Positions 25,301-34,900 of a DNA stretch of 64,000 nt are shown here, piece by piece. Numbering within the stretch: the stretch's first letter is position 1; every line of letters begins with the position of its first letter. Made by a program: the position numbers and the translations under genes. The notes beneath the pieces are model-generated. The model was given only the letters and a program-made list of their open reading frames with translations. It did not search any database and was not told where the DNA came from. Origin of the DNA: Lamellibrachia columna. Its lineage: Eukaryota > Annelida > Polychaeta > Sabellida > Siboglinidae. Where the stretch lies: the NCBI GenBank assembly GCA_963662155.1, contig OY759271.1, forward strand, positions 14,860,584-14,924,583, given 5' to 3'.

Positions 25301-26944
25301 GGTGACTGATGATCACTGTTTGTGGTAACTGGGGATGTAAAAATAATTTTTTTTAATTAGTTGGATAAGATTGTGTTGCTACATTTAATCTATTTGGACC
25401 GATTCAATAGAAAATTCTACTGGCACTGATACACAATGGGAATAGTTTGACTGATTGGTTAGTCATTTTAAACGTTTTAACCTGCATGTTGCTTGATCTA
25501 GTGTCAGAAAACTGACTGCCCCATTGACCTCATAGGCAGTAACACAGCTGACCCAAAAACATGTCTGACCCAAAAAGAGTTCATGAGTGACAGTTTAATG
25601 ACATCTATTGGAGAACATTACATGTGCCAATATAGCCACCTGGTATTGCCTACATAAGCTGTGCATTTTCTTGGTGCAACTAATTAAAATGTATTAAGAC
25701 AACAACATTTGATAGTTATCGTGCATTTTCCCTGTGAAAAATGGCAAGTTAATTGTGTTTGAGCAATAACTTGTATGGGTCTTGTGTATGTCATGTACAT
25801 AACTGATACACTGAAATAACTTGTATGGGTCTTGTGTATGTCATGTACACAACTGATACACTGAAATAACTTGTATGGGTCTTGTGTGTGTCATGTACAC
25901 AACTGATACACTGAAATAACTTGTATGGGTCTTGTGTATGTCATGTACACAACTGATACACTGAAATAACTTGTATGGGTCTTGTGTATGTCATGTACAC
26001 AACTGATACACTGAAATAACTTGTATGGGTCTTGTGTGTGTCATGTACACAACTGATACACTGAAATAACTTGTATGGGTCTTGTGTATGTCATGTACAC
26101 AACTGATACACTGAAATAACTTGTATGGGTCTTGTGTATGTCATGTACACAACTGATACACTGAAATAAATACAATTTATGACTCGCTCAGATTGTCGGC
26201 CATCATTTTGGGGTTATGTGTTTCTGGGTCAGCTTTCAGACTGTCTTATTTACTGGACAGCCTGAGCAAATAGCCACAAAGCAAGGTTACGGTCAACGTC
26301 CATCCCATTTAAAGGCCAGACTCCAGAGAGTCTGTCTGGGCCAAATACCTGACAATCTTTGGCTGGACTTGAGGGTCTAACGTAAATCTTTATGTGATGC
26401 TCAATGTTTTGATTATGGTTTGCAAAGTTTTAGGGAAACTTTCAGGATTTCTCCTGCAGTTCATATAACAAGATAGCTAATTTTAGGGAACCAATTTCAT
26501 AATAGTAATACTGACCAGAGGTTTTGATCAATAATTATTACATAGACTAAATATAGGGTAGAATAATTTTATTCTATTAGATGGTTGAATCACTTAAGGT
26601 GCCTTTTAACACAGCAGGAATAGGGAACAATTCCACGCAGGCCAATATATTTAATTCTACTAAACAGTTAATTCTGTTATCAACAATTCTGTTAAGCAGA
26701 GCCCAATCTATCATAAATCATATTATGTATATGTTCCTACACTATTCCCACAAAAAATATTTCAGTGGCATTAAGTAAATATTTAATAAAGAAATTATAT
26801 ATTTGAGGTGCACTGTCTGGTTTATGAAAGGCTACACAACAAAAACTTAACCTTTACTAAATGTCTTAATAAGAAAAGTTACATATATAATATAATATAA
26901 TATAATATAATATAATATAATATAATATAATATAATATAATATA

Positions 26945-26995
<51 letters not shown>

Positions 26996-29900
26996 CCATG
27001 GTCTACCTGGTAGTTTAAAACTGTCTACATCAAATAGTATATGCTGGTTTATTGGTAATTTAATTAAATGTTGAAAGTTGCTGGCTATAGCCACATGAAA
27101 ATGTCACCAGTTGGCTGTGCTTTCAAACTGACCATTGAATGGACTATAATTATCTAGAGTTGCCACCCCTGCAGGGGGGGTTCTGAGTAACACAGTAATT
27201 TAGTCTGGTATATGTGTTACACAGCATGCTATGCCTGGCATATGTGTTTATTACACAGCATGCTAGGGGAGAGCCACAGCTCCAGGCCAATTTGGCATTT
27301 GCCACTGGTTACAATGACCAACTGACTCGAAATAAGGACGCCATGAGTTGGTACAATGGGTCGTAGCTTAATATAGCTGAATTTTTCCCAGAAAATTATC
27401 ATAGTCAAATAAACATGAGTGAAATTTACATAAGATGTTTAGAATGGTTCTAAGGACCATGTCTAGTTGTATAGAAAGGTTACCATAACGTTTTACAAAT
27501 AATGTGAAATATCATCCATAATTTTCTGACACGAATGAGTTGATGAAATAAATTGAGTCTGGATGTCTGTTGACATTTATTAACCTACCAATTAGAGACA
27601 TATGTATCCTTTAGGTAAGAGTCACCTTCATTATATTATGTAAGTTATTACAGTCCAGTTACCTTCATTACATTATGTAAATCACCTTTGTTACATTCTA
27701 GATTATATTGAGTGTAATCAGTTTTAATAATTAATCAATTATTGACAACTTGTGTGCATATAATCTTTGATTTGTTCTCTTTGGTGTACACTTTTGAGTT
27801 TGTAGTCCTTTGATAAGGTTTTTATTGTACCAGTAAATCTGGAGCATAATCCCACAGAACAAAATCCCTATGGACAAAATCCCACAGTGTGAAGTGTAAC
27901 AAATCCTACAATACAATATTATATATATATACAAGTGCTCCAAGTGTGCTTTCTGGTTTTGCAGACATTTGGACATTCATGCAAGACAATAATATTTCAT
28001 TAGCTTGCCATGTTGCAGCACTTGTCACCTTTTTCTTGCTATCTTGTTTGGGGTAATGAAACATAGCTGCCTTACACAAATATAAAACTAGAAAACAAAC
28101 TTAAATAATTTAAATAAATATTTTATTGTGGAATTTTGTCCACACTTGTCACATTGTGCAATTTTGTTTTGTGGGTTTTTATCCGCAGTGATTATGTCTT
28201 TTGAGATTTTGGGCAATGGGATTACCAGGTGCTTTCTCATAATTACTTGCAGTAAATCTAACTGGATGTCTTTGGAGACTTTCTCAATCTGTGCAATATT
28301 TTCTTTGTTATACAACCCAAAGTTGATTGAAGCACAACATCAACACCTTATCACCCTAGGCAAATTGCTGTGGGGAAGGGGTACATTATTAACAGGCTAG
28401 TTCCTCCATTGTGGCTGCCTCCAGTTTCTCTGGACACTTAAGCCTGTGCAATAACACACCATCTGGCAGTTCATACTGAGGACAGTCTCATTTCCTTTGT
28501 CCTCCAGCCAAACTGGACATACACATTGGACATCCACAACCACCACGATAGACCTATGCTCACCTAAACTGGAGGAATGTCCTTTCACGGCTTGGCGAAT
28601 TTGGCCTATGGCTTGAAGCAATAACTTAAGGACATCTACTGTATTGTGAGTTCTTTATCTTGAGGGTGATGATTGACACCCTGGGATGCCAATTACCAGA
28701 CCTGATGGGGAAGCTGGCAGGGTCTGCCCATTGAGCCAGGTGTGAGATACCAAAAAGGAATCCAGAACAACATCAAAGGAAAGTCAATACACAATCTAAT
28801 AAAGATGGTCAATGGTGTGCTTGGTTTGTGTCCTACACTTTTACAACAGGGGATCAAAGGAATATACAATGTTGCTACTCAAAGAACTATATTTAATGTA
28901 TCTTGGGGCGCAGTAGCGCAGTGGTTAGAACGTTGGACTCTCAATCTAGGGGACAAAGGTTCGACTCCTCTTGCTTCTGCTTCGAAGCTGGGGCAATTTT
29001 GTTCACTCCACACTGCCTCAGTTCACTCAGCTGTATAAATAAACACCTCATTACAGACTGTGATGAATATATGTGATCAAACAGTCTTTGCACAGTAATT
29101 GCAGTCAAACTGGAGTTGGAATGAACAGGTCTGAAGTCAGGGGCTGAAGTATAAAATGCTTTGAGCCATCCTATGGACTGGATACCATGCTGTATTAGAC
29201 CTTATATTTATTAAAAATCATCAAAACTGTTTTGTACAAATGCAATCAAGATGAACCCTCAACTGATAACAGCATGTGTCCAGAATTAGGCCCACCCGGT
29301 GGTAGAGTTTCCTTTAACAAATAAGTCTACAAAGAATACATGAACTTGACCATCCAATGACCATGGGTCAATGCCTGCAATCTGAGATTTCAGACATCTG
29401 ACCTTGCCAGACAGATTCTTATTGTCAGAAAAGCAACTGATAAACTGCTGAGTCATTGTCCTCATTTCTGGATAGACACTGTTTGTCAGTGCTGACATAA
29501 GCAACCAATATGGACATGCGGAGGATATGTCTAAAAATATATGTGTTGGTTTCTTAAAGGATCAAAACATTTAATGTGTGGTCAATCACAATACATTCTG
29601 CCAACTTAATCTGAGTGTCCCAAAATATGGACAAAGATTAATGTAATGTATAAATCATCATTAAAAGGGTCTGTTTGACACAGACACATGTTCTCCTGTT
29701 TGTTTAAAACATATGCAGGTTTGAGTAAATGTACAATAATAAACCATAATAGTTGTCATGACAACATCTGATTAAGTTACAAGTCCTTCAGGGGCAGTTC
29801 AAATGAGGCAATGAACTTGAAGAATGTAGTTGTGTCTCACAATTTTTTTTACAATGGCATAAGATTTCAGAGGAATAATTATACAAATTAATGCTATACA

Positions 29901-31134
29901 AAATGATTTATTAAAAAAAACGAATGCCAAGTCTTTATGATAAGAAATGTTTACCTACAAAAAAATTTCAAATTTATATATTCTAAAGAGAGACTTTCAT
30001 GTGTGATGTTTCAAAAGATAGCTGGCTCTGTTTTTATGATATGGTTTGTGGTCAACAATTGAACAATCATATAAATAGAAAATAGGTCAAATGTTATAGA
30101 GAAAGTCAATAATTATGTTTGCTTCCAGAACCAGATCTGGGCTTAGAAGATAACACTGTCTCCACAGATGTCTGGCCTCTGGTTCCAGATGCTAATGATG
30201 CAATTTATTGTGAAAATAACACCACCAGTAGGCAATATGATACTAGGACTCCCCACAGGGCTTTCAGAAGGGTACCACACAAATACTGAGACTGCATGAT
30301 TTATGTTTCCTTTGTGCACAGTTTATTTAATTACTCAATAGAAATTGGTAATTACTCTATAGAAATATATAATAGAAGTATTTTATATATTATTATTATT
30401 ATATCTTCACAAACAACAGTCCAGAAGAGCATTAACCTAGATCATAGTGTGAACCAGAATCAGAATGAATCAGAATGTAATATCAGTGGACAAATTAGAT
30501 TTCATCTCTGGTTGAACTGACTGTTAAAACTGGAATGGACTGTTAGAAACCTTTGTGTCTGCAGGCACTGTCCACTGTTTCAAAAGTAGATTGGGCAGAG
30601 TCCCTGCAGTGTTTGGCATTCCTCCATACATTGGGGTAATAACCTTCAGGTCCTTGCCAATTTTTATACAGATATAGACTGAGTTATTGTCCTGGCTCTT
30701 TCCTCCAAGTTCAAGTCTTTCTCTGCCACAAACCAGAACTCTGTAATACCACTATTAATGGTCAATACACAACTCTTTGTCATGTCAGAAAGTAGGTTAT
30801 TCTGCTTAAGGCCAGACACTCTTAGGCAACTGAGCAGTTGCACAAAGACTTGGAACAAAGGGCCAGAGTGGACCTCACAGGTCAGGCAGCATTACATGGT
30901 CACTCCCGCATAAGAGAAGTCAAACCACTGTGAAATTCAAGGGGCAAACCATCATAATTAAAGCAATTGTTTTCATGCCTGAATAGGAACACTGGTTTCC
31001 TTGGGGTTCCCTATGCACCACAAGAAGACATGTATACAACAACATCATCATTAGCAGTTAAGTAAATATTTTATATATTCATGATGTAGATGCATTTTCA
31101 TGTTTAGTATGCAAATAAACAGTATGTCAAATAG

Positions 31135-31203
<69 letters not shown>

Positions 31204-31282
31204 TCACTCACTCACTCACTCACTCACTCACTCACTCACTCACTCACTCACTCACTCACTCACTCACTCACTCACTCACTCA

Positions 31283-31359
<77 letters not shown>

Positions 31360-31367
31360 ACATACAC

Positions 31368-31416
<49 letters not shown>

Positions 31417-31929
31417 GAGATAGGGGGGTTTACTGAGCCAGTGGCTTGCCACAGGTGCTAGTATAGACAACATAATTAATAGTGAAATGCCTGCAGAAGT
31501 AATTGACCTACACATCCACACAGTGACCAAAATAATGCCTCTGGACAGCATTCCTCCAAGGCAATTATGGTGTGGCTACCTCAGGTTGGGAAGGCCATTG
31601 GGATTGATGGGGGTTTACTTGGGAAGCCAGGAATACTTACACAACAAATGGTGAAAGTTGCACCGTACTAGGATTTGGTATCCAATGTCAATTACACTGT
31701 ACACTGAAAATGTGTGTACCAGCTTCTTTACAGTCATAATCTCAAGTTTTGATTTCTGTCCTTTTCACCCAAGGGAACAAGAATGGTGTGCACCTCACCC
31801 CTTTTTCTAACTGCACTATTTATAATATGCTTCATGAACTTTGATTTACTCCATACTACCATTTCGCTCACTTTTCCATTCTTTATAAATCAATAACTTT
31901 TTTCTAAGGATGGAACATATAATATACAT

Positions 31930-32014
<85 letters not shown>

Positions 32015-33283
32015 ATCAAAGGTACATACTTTCATACAGAAAGGCATTAATATTTAAAATAAAAATTTGTAAAGCAAACCTGATATACTGGTGTGATAGA
32101 ACCATAGAGTTACATCATTAATCACCCCCATATAAACAAGAGTGATAAGCCAGCTCACTGCAGTGAAGCGGGTGTGGACCACTGACCAGCATTTCATTGC
32201 AAGGCAGAAACAGTTGCATCCACTGCATGACACATAGGATAGTACTGTTTATAGTGTGAACATAGCATGTCACAAATAGTTGTCTAACATATGTAAGTAA
32301 GTAAGTGAGTAAGTAAGTTAATGTATTTCCTCCTCATCATCATCATGTACAATATAAGGCAAACAAAAGCAATGAAGATGAGGTTTTACTAACGGGTGTT
32401 CTATTTATGTCTATGGATAGAACAGAATGAGTGATAAAGCCTACCAGTACACATCAATTTATAGACACATATCTGGCCATCTGCTAAAGTAAATGGTGGT
32501 ATACTTCTGAATGGAAGAACATCTACTACCTCTGGCACAGCATCAACGTAACTTGAAATAATAATTTAATTCACCTCAAATATTCTCCATAGTATGGTTT
32601 TATTACAATAACTGAATAGTTTACAACAACAATTAATATTTACACGAACTCGCACTGTGCAGGTACCGTCATCAAAATTACCCCGCGTTGGAGAGTTAAA
32701 TACAATTATAATCGTGAGACTGAGTCATGATTGGCACATCTGACAGCTGGACTGGCAGCTTACTATGCAATTAGCCGTATTCCTGGGTTCCAACCTGACT
32801 CTAGCGAGCCAGCCTCCATTGAAACTCGCTGTTTAACAGCCTTTACCTAATGAACTTGTGTCCTTTATGCGGCACTACCATGCCGAGTTGTCAACAATTA
32901 CAATAATTACCTCACCAATCCGACACCTAGACAATTGGCCAAGCGCCAACCGAGGTCACACTCTTGGTAGTGCCTATTTAGGCTATTACCAAACAACCGA
33001 ACACCCCGCAGTCTTGACTTCAGACCCATAGCACGCTTTTGTGCTGCTTACTTTATAACAGCATATGTCCGAGTGTATTCGATTAATACAATTCGTGCGA
33101 TGTTTCCTGATTAAATCACTTACCTAGAGAGCATCCCGTCAGAAGAGCGCAAGCCGCTAGCGAACCTGCGCTCGCACCGGCAATTTTTTCATGAACCAAA
33201 TGCGGTGCATATTCCCTCAAACAGCTCGCTACGCCAACGTGATAAATGCCCAGAAATCCACATCCAGAGAACGACAAATTCAT
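11692..33283 (-). CDS. PNPLA2: Patatin-like triacylglycerol lipase, ATGL/PNPLA2 type (whole gene, 8 exons)
   Basis: The eight exons join with matching phases to 1854 nt, giving 617 residues. The N-terminal patatin domain shows the oxyanion loop GCGFLG (residues 8-12), the nucleophile motif GASAG with Ser38, and the dyad Asp157 in YVDGG. Both sit nine residues before their human positions (Ser47, Asp166), because the human N-terminus is longer. Other matches to ATGL include [49 protein letters not shown] and [11 protein letters not shown] hydrophobic stretch in exons 6-7 corresponds to the lipid-droplet-binding region of ATGL. The family hydrolyses the first ester bond of triacylglycerol on lipid droplets. 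The protein is longer than human ATGL (504) because of an acidic insert (about residues 264-303) and a long C-terminal tail. Three of its splice sites are embedded in tandem repeats. Confidence 0.93.
12338..12707 (-). other. PNPLA2 intron 7
   Basis: A short 370-bp intron with donor GTACAC and acceptor CCCACAG. It contains only a small repeat, 'CATAAGGGTGCT' twice, near 12455-12482. Confidence 0.7.
12708..12812 (-). CDS. PNPLA2: PNPLA2 exon 7
   Basis: 105 nt between acceptor TTTGTTGCAG and donor GCGAG|GTACAC. Encodes [17 protein letters not shown], then [19 protein letters not shown]. It enters and leaves two bases into a codon, matching its neighbours. It follows the hydrophobic lipid-droplet region. 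Confidence 0.85.
13518..13760. repeat. Dispersed repeat, copy 1 (left of PNPLA2 exon 6)
   Basis: About 245 bp sharing long blocks with 14258-14535: AAAATTTGGCCATG, GACAATAAGGTAACTG, TGGCGACAC, AAAAAGGGGGTGTA and GCTAATTAGGGCATGTA, in the same order and orientation. Noncoding and probably a transposon relic. Confidence 0.75.
13932..14067 (-). CDS. PNPLA2: PNPLA2 exon 6 (hydrophobic lipid-droplet region)
   Basis: 136 nt after acceptor ATGTTTCAG, leaving at AA|GTAAGT. Encodes [34 protein letters not shown] and [12 protein letters not shown]. It aligns to the human ATGL segment around 'ALLEACVEPTDLL' to 'PYTLPLESA', the hydrophobic part needed for lipid-droplet targeting in mammals. A direct repeat flanks it on each side. 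Confidence 0.87.
14258..14535. repeat. Dispersed repeat, copy 2 (right of PNPLA2 exon 6)
   Basis: Second copy of the repeat at 13518-13760, diverged by scattered substitutions and small indels. The pair is in direct orientation with exon 6 between. Confidence 0.75.
14762..14803. repeat. (CAA)14 microsatellite
   Basis: Fourteen uninterrupted CAA triplets within PNPLA2 intron 5. The rest of that intron (14536-15565) shows nothing else recognisable. Confidence 0.98.
15566..15805 (-). CDS. PNPLA2: PNPLA2 exon 5 (acidic insert)
   Basis: 240 nt from acceptor GTTGTAG to donor CAAG|GTGAGT. Starts [20 protein letters not shown] and continues into a highly acidic tract ([36 protein letters not shown]) before [18 protein letters not shown]. 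Phases match on both sides. The acidic, Cys-containing insert has no counterpart I recall in human ATGL. It lies between the patatin core and the lipid-droplet region and is probably disordered. Confidence 0.85.
16157..16424 (-). CDS. PNPLA2: PNPLA2 exon 4 (catalytic Asp)
   Basis: 268 nt. Starts in phase 0 with [15 protein letters not shown], carrying the dyad Asp157 in its fourth codon. It continues [52 protein letters not shown] and [16 protein letters not shown], all closely parallel to human ATGL. Donor A|GTAAGT. Its acceptor and first codons are duplicated upstream. Confidence 0.93.
16421..16650. repeat. Tandem triplication of the PNPLA2 exon 4 acceptor
   Basis: Three copies, spaced about 100 and 93 bp, of CCCCACAG followed by the exon's opening codons. 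The true copy reads TAC TAC GTT GAT GGC and the two extra ones contain TAC TAT GTC GAT GGT, again Tyr-Tyr-Val-Asp-Gly. Between them lie related half-units with a TGCAG-T acceptor-like word. Use of an extra copy would bring an early in-frame stop. Confidence 0.85.
16990..17660 (-). mobile_element. LINE (non-LTR retrotransposon) 3' fragment in PNPLA2 intron 3
   Basis: An open stretch at 17082-17648 encodes the C-terminal part of a reverse transcriptase polyprotein: [55 protein letters not shown] and [12 protein letters not shown]. This '[12 protein letters not shown]' text is typical of Jockey/CR1-type elements after the RT catalytic core. The copy is 5'-truncated. Its 3' tail holds a small TTGTTAAATC repeat near 16985-17000. 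It lies in the same transcriptional orientation as the host gene. Confidence 0.85.
17788..17853 (-). CDS. PNPLA2: PNPLA2 exon 3
   Basis: A 66-nt exon encoding exactly 22 residues, [20 protein letters not shown] then GV, in phase 0 at both ends. It aligns with human '[21 protein letters not shown]'. Donor GTG|GTAAGT. Its acceptor TTTCCTTTGTCTACAG|GC is the innermost of 13 tandem copies. The reading frame stays open through the whole array, so the start of this exon is ambiguous from sequence alone; homology fixes the innermost site. Confidence 0.88.
17846..18196 (-). repeat. 27-bp minisatellite of 13 tandem 3' splice sites
   Basis: Thirteen essentially identical 27-bp units. On the minus strand each reads CTCAC, then TTGTTTCCTTTGTCTACAG, then GCC. 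The unit therefore holds a branch-point-like CTCAC, a pyrimidine-rich tract and CAG, with about 20 nt from the A to the AG. The G of each AG lies at 17854 plus multiples of 27, up to 18178. Because 27 is divisible by 3 and no stop occurs, each extra unit would add FLCLQALTC to the protein. Confidence 0.97.
18197..19752. other. PNPLA2 intron 2, middle part
   Basis: Contains an 18-bp repeat (TATAACTGTAGTTTGAA and variants, 19230-19340) running into a (TA)n tract at 19348-19391. No gene seen. Open frames through the TA tract are repeat products. Confidence 0.6.
19753..19884 (-). repeat. 44-bp tandem triplication of the PNPLA2 exon 2 donor
   Basis: Three 44-bp copies on the minus strand of GATGATCTTATCCAG|GTAAG plus about 24 nt of intron start. 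Donor GTs fall at 19866 (authentic), 19822 and 19778. The outermost has CCAA|GTAAG instead of CCAG. The period is not a multiple of 3, and use of an outer donor leads to a stop in the second unit. Confidence 0.93.
19867..20099 (-). CDS. PNPLA2: PNPLA2 exon 2
   Basis: 233 nt from acceptor CTGTTCCACAG to donor CCAG|GTAAGG. With the last G of exon 1 it starts [20 protein letters not shown], then [37 protein letters not shown] and [15 protein letters not shown]. Human ATGL has [28 protein letters not shown] and SKDELIQ at the same places. Ends in phase 0. Confidence 0.93.
21608..21705. repeat. 18-bp minisatellite, 5 units
   Basis: Five copies of GATGTGTTCATGAGCACT, the last with GTT for GAT, then a partial sixth. 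Confidence 0.95.
21960..22285 (-). mobile_element. tRNA-derived SINE, copy 1
   Basis: On the minus strand a tRNA-like head begins GGGGCGCGGTGGTGTAGTG (A-box region) and has GACTCGAATCC as B box, followed by a tail with AATTTTGTTCACAC, CAGTTCACTCAGCTGTATAA and AGCACTTTGAGCAGTCC. The same body recurs at 28910, 42805 and 52866. Confidence 0.8.
23717..24494. mobile_element. Compact fold-back element with arms of about 180 and 480 bp
   Basis: The left arm (23717-23900) and right arm (24010-24494) are imperfect inverted repeats. CTAGCATATTTTAGTGGATAC on the left faces TATCCACTGCAACATGCTAG on the right, and the outer ends (TTTAGCCCACTGCGAATCAG; CTGGATTTGCCATAGTTAA) also pair. No transposase is encoded. 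The arms are related to those around the nuclear receptor exon at 1.8-5.6 kb, and a short piece recurs near 13320-13362. Confidence 0.65.
24570..24690 (+). mobile_element. LINE 3'-tail fragment
   Basis: Contains GATAAGCCAATGGTTTCCTTG and ATGGCAATCTTGTTAAATCT, matching the 3' tail of the intron 3 LINE (16990-17100) in opposite orientation. No coding part remains. Confidence 0.5.
25771..26169. repeat. 50-bp minisatellite, 8 units
   Basis: Eight head-to-tail copies starting TTGTATGGGTCTTGTGTATG and ending CTGAAATAAC, with only a few substitutions. Located in PNPLA2 intron 1, away from exons. Confidence 0.97.
26884..26994. repeat. (TATAA)n / (TA)n microsatellite
   Basis: A run of TATAA pentamers passing into pure TA. 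It encodes only Tyr-Ile type repeats. Confidence 0.95.
28909..29205 (+). mobile_element. tRNA-derived SINE, copy 2 (best-preserved head)
   Basis: The head reads GGGGCGCAGTAGCGCAGTGG (A box) and has B box GGTTCGACTCC, a near-perfect match to the RNA polymerase III consensus. The tail has AATTTTGTTCACTCC, CAGTTCACTCAGCTGTATAA and GGAATGAACAGGTCTG, and ends near GGATACCATGCTGTATTAG. Orientation is opposite to copies 1, 3 and 4. Confidence 0.85.
31135..31412. repeat. Compound microsatellite (TA)n(CA)n(CACT)n(CA)n(TA)n
   Basis: About 280 bp: TA, then about 50 bp of CA, then about 22 CACT units, again CA, then CATA and TA. The arrangement is nearly symmetric. The long Thr-His frames are products of the repeat. 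Confidence 0.97.
31930..32012. repeat. (TA)n microsatellite
   Basis: About 80 bp of uninterrupted TA in PNPLA2 intron 1. Confidence 0.97.
33124..33283 (-). CDS. PNPLA2: PNPLA2 exon 1 (start codon and catalytic Ser)
   Basis: The ATG at 33283-33281 opens [40 protein letters not shown] and [13 protein letters not shown], matching human '[30 protein letters not shown]' and 'GASAGAL'. GCGFLG is the oxyanion loop and GASAG holds the nucleophile Ser38. The start is chosen because it is the first Met before the conserved block; human ATGL has nine more residues. Donor CTAG|GTAAGT, phase 1. Because exon 1 alone carries the nucleophile, transcripts lacking it would encode a dead lipase. Confidence 0.93.
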
Positions 33284-33289
33284 ACTTTT

Positions 33290-33650
33290 CTAAATAAATC
33301 TGCTTAAGGAACGCTCACTCTGAGCTTCTCTCGACAGTACTCAACAATATTTTGGGATTACTCGCTTGAAGCGCTACGTATTTCTAATGTTTTGGTTAGC
33401 CCCGTGTACGAGATGTTCTTAGCCAGGTCACGCCTCCGAACGTCATCAGAGTACACCATCTGATTGGTTGTTATTCTTGCCCGTCACAATGAACCAATCA
33501 ACGTCGCTCTTTCGCTCACGCCGTTTTCGACGGGGAATCCGATTGGTGACCTTGCTTTGTTGGCGTTGCCTTATTTCATTTATGATACGCCGTGACTGGC
33601 AAAATATTTTATGACGGGACAGGGTCAATGTCGATGGATTGGAAAGAGTG
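33290..33650 (-). promoter_or_regulatory. Probable PNPLA2 promoter with four CCAAT boxes
   Basis: Immediately upstream of exon 1 the sequence becomes CpG- and GC-richer than the surrounding DNA. It has four CCAAT motifs in about 180 bp: ATTGG at 33463-33467, CCAAT at 33494-33498, ATTGG at 33542-33546 and 33638-33642. Clusters of CCAAT boxes typically bind NF-Y in TATA-less animal promoters. The start site was not determined. Confidence 0.5.
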
Positions 33651-34224
33651 CGTGTGTCCTAAATTTGAGCACTGCATACTTGCATAATTGTAAACTGAAC
33701 TGGCTTTGCCAATAGCCTTGCAGTTATTGAGATACACACATATAAATACAGATTAATAACATTTTATGTACGCACATAATTCATTATTTCTATAACAGCA
33801 CTGTGAAAATTTAATTATTTTTTTTTACGAACCATCATTTAATTTATTCTCAAGATACGAAGTTCAGTGTACGTTTGAAATAAGCTGTTAGTTTATGGTT
33901 ATCAACATATTGTCGTTTCGTGTACATATGCATATGCTCGTGTGTAATGTGATCACGCAACCTGGTCTAAACGTTGCATGTTGAAGTCCGAATTGGTGCA
34001 TGGTCGGCACCGGCAAACTTCGGCATCAACCAGTTTTTCTTGTCTTATCGGGAATGGGCAAATTTGTCAAAAGGCGACGCTGTACTGGCAACATATCGTA
34101 AATACGTAAATGTCTCATCAACATCATCAATATAATACATTGTTAGATCAACATTTACAATAAATTGTCATATCAACATTATACATTGATATTTCGTATT
34201 ATACCACGTACGGCTATGCAATTA

Positions 34225-34900
34225 TCATTTGGTAGGTACTATAAAAACAATTGTTCAAGAGAAGGATCTAGATGTCTGGATTTAAAATAATTTGAAATGT
34301 GAGCAACAAGTTGTCGCTGATATATATATGGTGGTTTTGCATTCAGCAAAGAGAGCATTTATTCGGTTTGACAGGGAAACGTTCAACATTGTTTATAATA
34401 CATATATTAGACCACATCTTGAATACTGCGTACAGGCATGGTCACCTTATTATGCAAAATATATTTTAATGCTTGAGAAAGTGCAGCGAGGGGTAACAAA
34501 ACTGGTAATAGGATTCAAGGAATTTATATATGAGGAAAGATTAACGCGACTAAAACTATATAAAGCCCCTGTAGTCTGGAAGAAGTGAAATTACGAGGAG
34601 ATTTAATTGAGACTTTTAAGTTGTTAACTGGGAAACCCAGATCCGTTTTTAACATTAATCTAAATAACATCAGAGGCAACAGTAAAAAATAAACAAATAA
34701 CAATGTATGTATGAAGCTATACAGGCGCTGATTTTTCAGGTCATGGAATTTATTGCCCGACAATATTATATCTTCACGCTCTACTAACATTAAAACAAAT
34801 AGAATAGATAAAAACTGGGTTAAGATATGGGCGAATTATAAAAGGCTTTTTAGTAGCCTTACATATGCCCATTACTTGTAAGTGTAGGTGTGTAAACTAC
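34225..34900 (+). mobile_element. LINE 3' fragment, frameshifted
   Basis: A forward frame encodes IVYNTYIRPHLEYCVQAW, LMLEKVQRGVTKLVIGF and FIYEERLTRLKL, the same post-RT text as the LINE at 17 kb. After about 34575 the match moves to another frame (LRGDLIETFKLLTGK, FFRSWNLLPDNII). The 22-bp word ATTTGGTAGGTACTATAAAA plus AC at its start recurs at 36072, marking another fragment. Truncated and dead. Confidence 0.8.

Larger units (their letters stand above)
28390..31700 (-). pseudogene. Degenerate coding-like stretches, possibly an old mobile element
   Basis: Several minus-strand open pieces have codon-like composition: about 28397-28621 ([34 protein letters not shown]), 29286-29504 ([18 protein letters not shown]) and 30664-30858 ([36 protein letters not shown]). 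Frames shift between them and I recognise no family. They may be remains of one transposon, interrupted by the SINE at 28910. Low certainty; they could be unrelated chance frames. Confidence 0.2.
20100..33123 (-). other. PNPLA2 intron 1 (13 kb, repeat-filled)
   Basis: The first intron separates the catalytic Ser exon from the rest. It holds an AT-rich tract (20228-20300), a SINE, a compact fold-back element, two minisatellites, large (TA)n and CA/CACT microsatellites and degenerate coding-like stretches, listed separately. I found no nested gene that I would call real. Confidence 0.8.

Noticed and set aside
28909..28990. Functional tRNA gene
   Set aside because: A and B boxes are good, but no paired acceptor stem or coherent cloverleaf could be drawn, and the same sequence with a shared tail recurs as a SINE.
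31100..31551. Thr-His and Cys-Val repeat proteins
   Set aside because: Pure translation of CA/CACT microsatellites.
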